A stretch of 8,147 nt of DNA from positions 1 through 8,147 of the forward strand of contig CAAFVM010000018.1 of the NCBI GenBank assembly GCA_900766495.1, read 5' to 3'. Position numbers and translations under genes: made by a program. Of this stretch, positions 5,598-8,147 are shown piece after piece (within the stretch, counting starts at the first letter, position 1; every line of letters starts with the position of its first letter). Below the pieces are notes generated by a model. It did not search any database, had not been told where the DNA came from, and saw only the letters and a program-made list of their open reading frames with translations. The DNA is from Clostridia bacterium. Lineage in GTDB: Bacteria; Bacillota; Clostridia; Christensenellales; Borkfalkiaceae.

Positions 5598-7289
5598 TCA
5601 GTCTTTAAAAGTATCTTTGAAATAGGTTTTAATGGTATCGTTCATAGAAGAGGTTATATAGCTTACGCATTTAGCTACGTTTGCTTTAACCGAAGATTTT
5701 TCCGATTTACGAATGGTTTCGACGACGTCGTCGTCCAACGCGGCGTTGGCTTCGATGTCGGCAACGTAAACCAGCGAATAATAGGGGTCGGCGGTATAAA
5801 GCGAAAGCATATATTTACCGTCGATTACCTCGGGCAGATACCAGTCGGTTTTGTTGGCGAGGAAATTAACTTTTTCAACGGTTACTTTGTTGTCGCCCGC
5901 GGCGTCGTTAGCCGAGTTAACAAGCAACGTCGCGCCCTTGTTTTCACCGCTCATGGAAACGAAAGCGGCAAGGTTAATACGATAATAATAGGAAGACGAA
6001 TCGGTCATGTAAAGATAGCCGCCGTCAACGAAGCGCGCGGTGTAACCGGTAACGTTTTCGTCGTAGTAAAGCACGGTGCGGTTAAGGCTGTAATCGCCGC
6101 TGTCTTTATAAGAAGCTTCGTCCGCGCCGGTGTAATCATATTTGATTATGCCGTAAGTGGAATCGATATAAACAATCGCGTTTTTGGCAACGTAAATCGA
6201 CGAAGAAGCGAAAATCGAGGAAGCGTCGTCGGCACTCTTATTCTCGCTTACGCGAACCAGTTTAGCGTTGTTTACGTAAACTTTTTTAAGCTCGTCGGCG
6301 TCGTCTTTGGCGGCAGAGGTTTCAACCACGGTAAATTCGGCAGATTTCTCAATTGCGAGGTAAGGCGAAGAGGTTACGACCGATTTATCGAGATATTCGG
6401 CTTTAATATAAAGAGTGGAAGCTGTGTCTTTAACCAGCGTGAGTTTCGCGCCGAGAAGACCGAAGCCCTCGCTCGTGCCGGACATACCGAACGTGCCTGC
6501 GCCCGAAAGAACGATGTAATCTTTAACCCCGTCGGCGGTTATAACCACTTTGTGGAGTTCGTTAAAATCTTCGTCTTTCTCTTCGTTTTTGTTGTAAGCC
6601 GCGCGGGTGTACCAGAATTCGGCAGCAGCGGTATCCTCGCTGAAAATGCAGTCTGCTATTTTAGCGGTGGTGTAAACGTCTTTATTGTCGGTTGCGTTGT
6701 AAACGTTTATAACCGTTTCCGAATCGGAATTAACCGTTTTGGTAACCAGATAAACCTTTCCGCCGACCTCTATAAAGCGGTAAACGGTGGTATTGTCGGC
6801 AACGGTTTTAAGTTTAACCGATTTGTCGCCGGTGAGGCTGGTTTTTACGAAATCGAGTTTGGTGTTTTCAACTTCGCCCTTTTTGTTTTGAGCGGTGGTC
6901 GGAGTGGCATAGAATACCTCGTTGCCGAAAATCCAGAAACCCGAAGTTTTATCGCCCGCTACGAAAAGCGACGGAATTACTATTTGGGTTTTGCTCTGAT
7001 AATATTTGCCATCGCCGAGGTCGGTAGCGGAAGAAGCGGCAACAAGGTCGCTTTTCTTAACGCGAACCAACGCGCCGGTGGTTACTTTGCCGTAGGTGTT
7101 GTCGTCGGTAGCGGCGCCTACTCCGTTTACGAAATAAACGTAATCGCCTTTTTCAACGACGAAACCGCCGTTTGATTTTACATCCCCCGTAAGGTCGGAA
7201 AGCCCGTTGGAGTATCCCGTCGTGCCGCAACCGCAGAAAATCACCGCGACCGCAAGCAAAACTGTGACGAGAGAAATAAGTTTTTTCAT
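5598..7289 (-). CDS. Secreted lipoprotein of unknown function, possible beta-propeller
   Basis: 563 residues. The N-terminus MKKLISLVTVLLAVAVIFCGCG is a signal peptide: a Lys pair, a hydrophobic core and a cysteine pair (C19, C21), with C21 the more likely lipidation site, so the mature protein should be anchored outside the membrane. The body has repeated strand-rich units with an aromatic-Gly pattern, such as GDYVYFVNG at 48-56 followed by ALVRVKKSDL at 73-82, GFWIFGNEVFYATP at 117-130, GGKVYLVTK at 176-184, and later IVYIDSTYGIIKYDYTG and GGYLYMTDSSSYYYRINL. These resemble the blades of a beta-propeller or DUF5050-like sensor or binding protein; that is inference from pattern only. No catalytic motif is seen. 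AAGGAG lies 6 bases before ATG. It is monocistronic, with its own promoter and terminator. Confidence 0.8.
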   Translation of the reverse strand: MKKLISLVTVLLAVAVIFCGCGTTGYSNGLSDLTGDVKSNGGFVVEKGDYVYFVNGVGAATDDNTYGKVTTGALVRVKKSDLVAASSATDLGDGKYYQSKTQIVIPSLFVAGDKTSGFWIFGNEVFYATPTTAQNKKGEVENTKLDFVKTSLTGDKSVKLKTVADNTTVYRFIEVGGKVYLVTKTVNSDSETVINVYNATDNKDVYTTAKIADCIFSEDTAAAEFWYTRAAYNKNEEKDEDFNELHKVVITADGVKDYIVLSGAGTFGMSGTSEGFGLLGAKLTLVKDTASTLYIKAEYLDKSVVTSSPYLAIEKSAEFTVVETSAAKDDADELKKVYVNNAKLVRVSENKSADDASSIFASSSIYVAKNAIVYIDSTYGIIKYDYTGADEASYKDSGDYSLNRTVLYYDENVTGYTARFVDGGYLYMTDSSSYYYRINLAAFVSMSGENKGATLLVNSANDAAGDNKVTVEKVNFLANKTDWYLPEVIDGKYMLSLYTADPYYSLVYVADIEANAALDDDVVETIRKSEKSSVKANVAKCVSYITSSMNDTIKTYFKDTFKD

Positions 7290-7328
7290 ATTACTGACTC
7301 CTTTTTGTCCGTTTGAAAAGTTGCATTA

Positions 7329-7354
7329 GAGCGCATATCCTTGCAGATACGCTC
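7329..7354 (-). promoter_or_regulatory. Hairpin at the 5' end of the lipoprotein mRNA
   Basis: GAGCG (7329-7333) pairs with CGCTC (7350-7354) and TATC (7336-7339) with GATA (7346-7349), leaving a two-base bulge and a six-base loop. It sits at the predicted 5' end of the transcript (about 7352), where such hairpins often slow mRNA decay. Confidence 0.4.
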
Positions 7355-7368
7355 ATATATTATATACT
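7341..7368 (+). promoter_or_regulatory. Candidate divergent promoter of the 7491 gene
   Basis: TTGCAG (7341-7346), a 16-base spacer and TATACT (7363-7368) on the plus strand. The -10 overlaps the lipoprotein gene's -10 by two bases, so the two promoters should compete. The leader would be about 115 bases. The -35 match is only moderate. Confidence 0.45.
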
Positions 7369-7387
7369 AAAAGTACTAAATAATCAA
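7359..7387 (-). promoter_or_regulatory. Sigma-A promoter of the lipoprotein gene
   Basis: On the minus strand, TTGATT (7387-7382), a 17-base spacer and a perfect TATAAT (7364-7359). The spacer contains a direct repeat, TTTAGTAC then TTTTAGTA, with a central AGTACT palindrome that could bind a regulator. Confidence 0.8.
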
Positions 7388-7490
7388 TCGTTTTACGCGG
7401 GCGAACAAAAAAATATTGTTTTTTTAAACAGCCGAAAAAGCTCAAAAAAACACTTTTGCCCCGCAATTTTTTGCCGAACGGAGAATTTTT

Positions 7491-7940
7491 ATGGAAAATA
7501 AGCAAAACAACGGAATTCTTGACTTTATAAACAAACTGCAAGCCGCCGCGAACAAAAACGCGGATAAAAATTTACCTGCCGCCGCAAACGACAACAACGC
7601 GAAAAGCGGCGTAAATAGCGGCACGAACTTAAAAAGTAACGAAAACGAACGAAATTTTTCCGGCGCGCAAAACACGCAAAACGGGCAATATCATAACCCG
7701 GCCGAAGAAAAAGACGATAAAAGCTTTATGCGCAGTTACAACCCGTTCGGCACCGCCGCGTTCGAACGCCCGCAGGTGGTCGCCCCGCGCGCGAAAAAAC
7801 CGCTTAAAGAAAAAATAGACCTCGCCTCAAGCAAAAACGTTGCGGGCAAAAGCAAGCCCGAGGTTAAAAACGATATGGTTCAACTTATAAACAAACACAA
7901 CCGACTTTCGGCTAAATTACACGGGCAAAACAGCCGTTAA
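7491..7940 (+). CDS. Asn/Lys-rich hydrophilic protein of unknown function
   Basis: 149 residues, the only convincing plus-strand gene. There is no signal peptide or membrane helix. Residues 1-20 (MENKQNNGILDFINKLQAAA) could form a short amphipathic helix. Residues about 21-78 are Asn/Ala/Lys-rich and probably disordered. SYNPFGTAAFERP at 82-94 and a Lys-rich C-terminus with MVQLINKHNRLSAKL at 129-143 look more ordered and may be the conserved parts. No family is recognised. GGAG lies 7 bases before the ATG, which supports the start. It diverges from the lipoprotein gene across a 201-base gap with overlapping promoters. Unusually, its stop codon TAA (7938-7940) lies in the loop region of its own terminator. 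Confidence 0.7.
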   Translation: MENKQNNGILDFINKLQAAANKNADKNLPAAANDNNAKSGVNSGTNLKSNENERNFSGAQNTQNGQYHNPAEEKDDKSFMRSYNPFGTAAFERPQVVAPRAKKPLKEKIDLASSKNVAGKSKPEVKNDMVQLINKHNRLSAKLHGQNSR

Positions 7941-7962
7941 TCGACTTATATGCCCTCTTTTT
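7923..7962 (+). terminator. Terminator overlapping the stop codon, motif family member
   Basis: GGGCA (7923-7927) pairs with TGCCC (7951-7955), and further scattered pairs lead inward to CG..CG around TTAAT. TCTTTTTAATTTT follows. The stem is imperfect inside. It contains CGTTAATCGACTTATA (7935-7950), identical to the dapL copy, and the gene's TAA stop. Translating ribosomes would cover the 5' arm. Confidence 0.6.
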
Positions 7963-7980
7963 AATTTTATATTTAACAAC

Positions 7981-8006
7981 AAAGCCGCTTACAAAAGCGG
8001 CTTTTT
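7981..8006 (+). terminator. Strong second terminator after the 7491 gene
   Basis: AAAGCCGCTT (7981-7990) pairs perfectly with AAGCGGCTTT (7995-8004) across a four-base loop (ACAA), and the T-run continues to 8006. This is the cleanest terminator on the plus strand and probably does most of the work. It could also stop transcription coming from the right. Confidence 0.85.
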
Positions 8007-8036
8007 GTTAGGCATTCCGTTCTTCATCACTAATAA

Positions 8037-8146
8037 TTTTTACGGGAATAAATTGTTTTATCCCGCGTTAAACTCCCATCAACGTACGGTCAAGTACGTT
8101 TTCGGTCGTTTGCCTTGGCTAAAACCTAATTTCTTCTCCGTAAAAA
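8037..8146. repeat. 110-bp imperfect palindrome at the right edge
   Basis: The plus strand from 8037 (TTTTTACGGGAATAAATT, then GTTTTA) matches the minus strand from 8146 (TTTTTACGGAGAAGAAATT, then AGGTTTTA), with about 23 pairs in the outer arm. Inside are a short AAAC/GTTT pairing and a perfect AACGTAC (8081-8087)/GTACGTT (8094-8100) stem around GGTCAA, separated by internal loops of similar size. The minus frames contain stops. One plus frame stays open to the edge but has no ATG. It could be a MITE-like hairpin repeat or a structured RNA, and it may continue past the window. Confidence 0.6.
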
Positions 8147-8147
8147 C

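Noticed and set aside
6552..7175. A 207-codon plus-strand frame
   Set aside because: Antisense to the lipoprotein, which has a signal peptide, ribosome site, promoter and terminator; the antisense frame has none of these.
5271..8119. Shared TTTGCCTTGGC between the acidic-protein leader (minus strand) and the right-edge palindrome
   Set aside because: An 11-base match is expected many times by chance when both strands of 8 kb are compared, and the surrounding structures differ.
8066..8120. Integron attC site in the right-edge palindrome
   Set aside because: GTTAAAC fits the GTTRRRY core word but lies on the wrong side of the hairpin, and no RYYYAAC partner is present; there is no integrase or cassette array.
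8005..8147. A plus frame open from TTG to the window edge, a possible partial gene
   Set aside because: No ATG and no ribosome site, and the sequence is better explained by the palindrome that covers most of it.

Overview
The window looks like chromosomal DNA from an uncultured gut-type clostridial Firmicute. The reasons are sigma-A style promoters (TTGATA-N17-TATAAT and TTGATT-N17-TATAAT), AGGAG-type ribosome sites, hairpin-plus-U-run terminators, the DapL route to lysine and cell-wall meso-diaminopimelate, an anaerobic NrdG-type radical SAM activase, and protein families typical of such genomes. The exact family cannot be fixed from sequence alone. There are no tRNAs, rRNAs, CRISPR arrays, transposases or phage genes.

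Layout. Positions 1-246 are non-coding and hold repeat-like DNA plus tandem terminators. Minus-strand genes then follow (read right to left): a lipoprotein of unknown function (7289-5598), an acidic protein with an uncharacterised globular domain (5231-4167), nrdG (4044-3352), a NYN + OST-HTH/LOTUS protein (3223-2303), dapF (2219-1395) and dapL (1398-247). One plus-strand gene (7491-7940), an Asn/Lys-rich protein of unknown function, diverges from the lipoprotein gene across overlapping promoters. A possible 32-residue ORF lies at 5413-5511 (+). Positions 7941-8147 hold two terminators and a 110-bp imperfect palindrome that runs to the window edge.

Function. dapF and dapL overlap in an ATGA and supply the last two steps from tetrahydrodipicolinate to meso-diaminopimelate: DapL makes LL-DAP and DapF epimerises it. 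The NYN protein is probably an RNA-acting nuclease or RNA binder. NrdG activates the anaerobic ribonucleotide reductase, but no nrdD is in the window. The remaining genes have no function that can be assigned.

The most unusual signal is a short sequence family, (C/G)GTTAATCGAC(A/T)TATA. It forms an arm and the loop of three separate terminators, overlapping the stop codon in one of them. It also occurs, 16 of 16 bases identical, inside the dapL coding region, with degenerate copies elsewhere. The other strong signals are a 40-bp terminator/-10-like/Shine-Dalgarno overlap directly before dapF and the palindromic element at the right edge.
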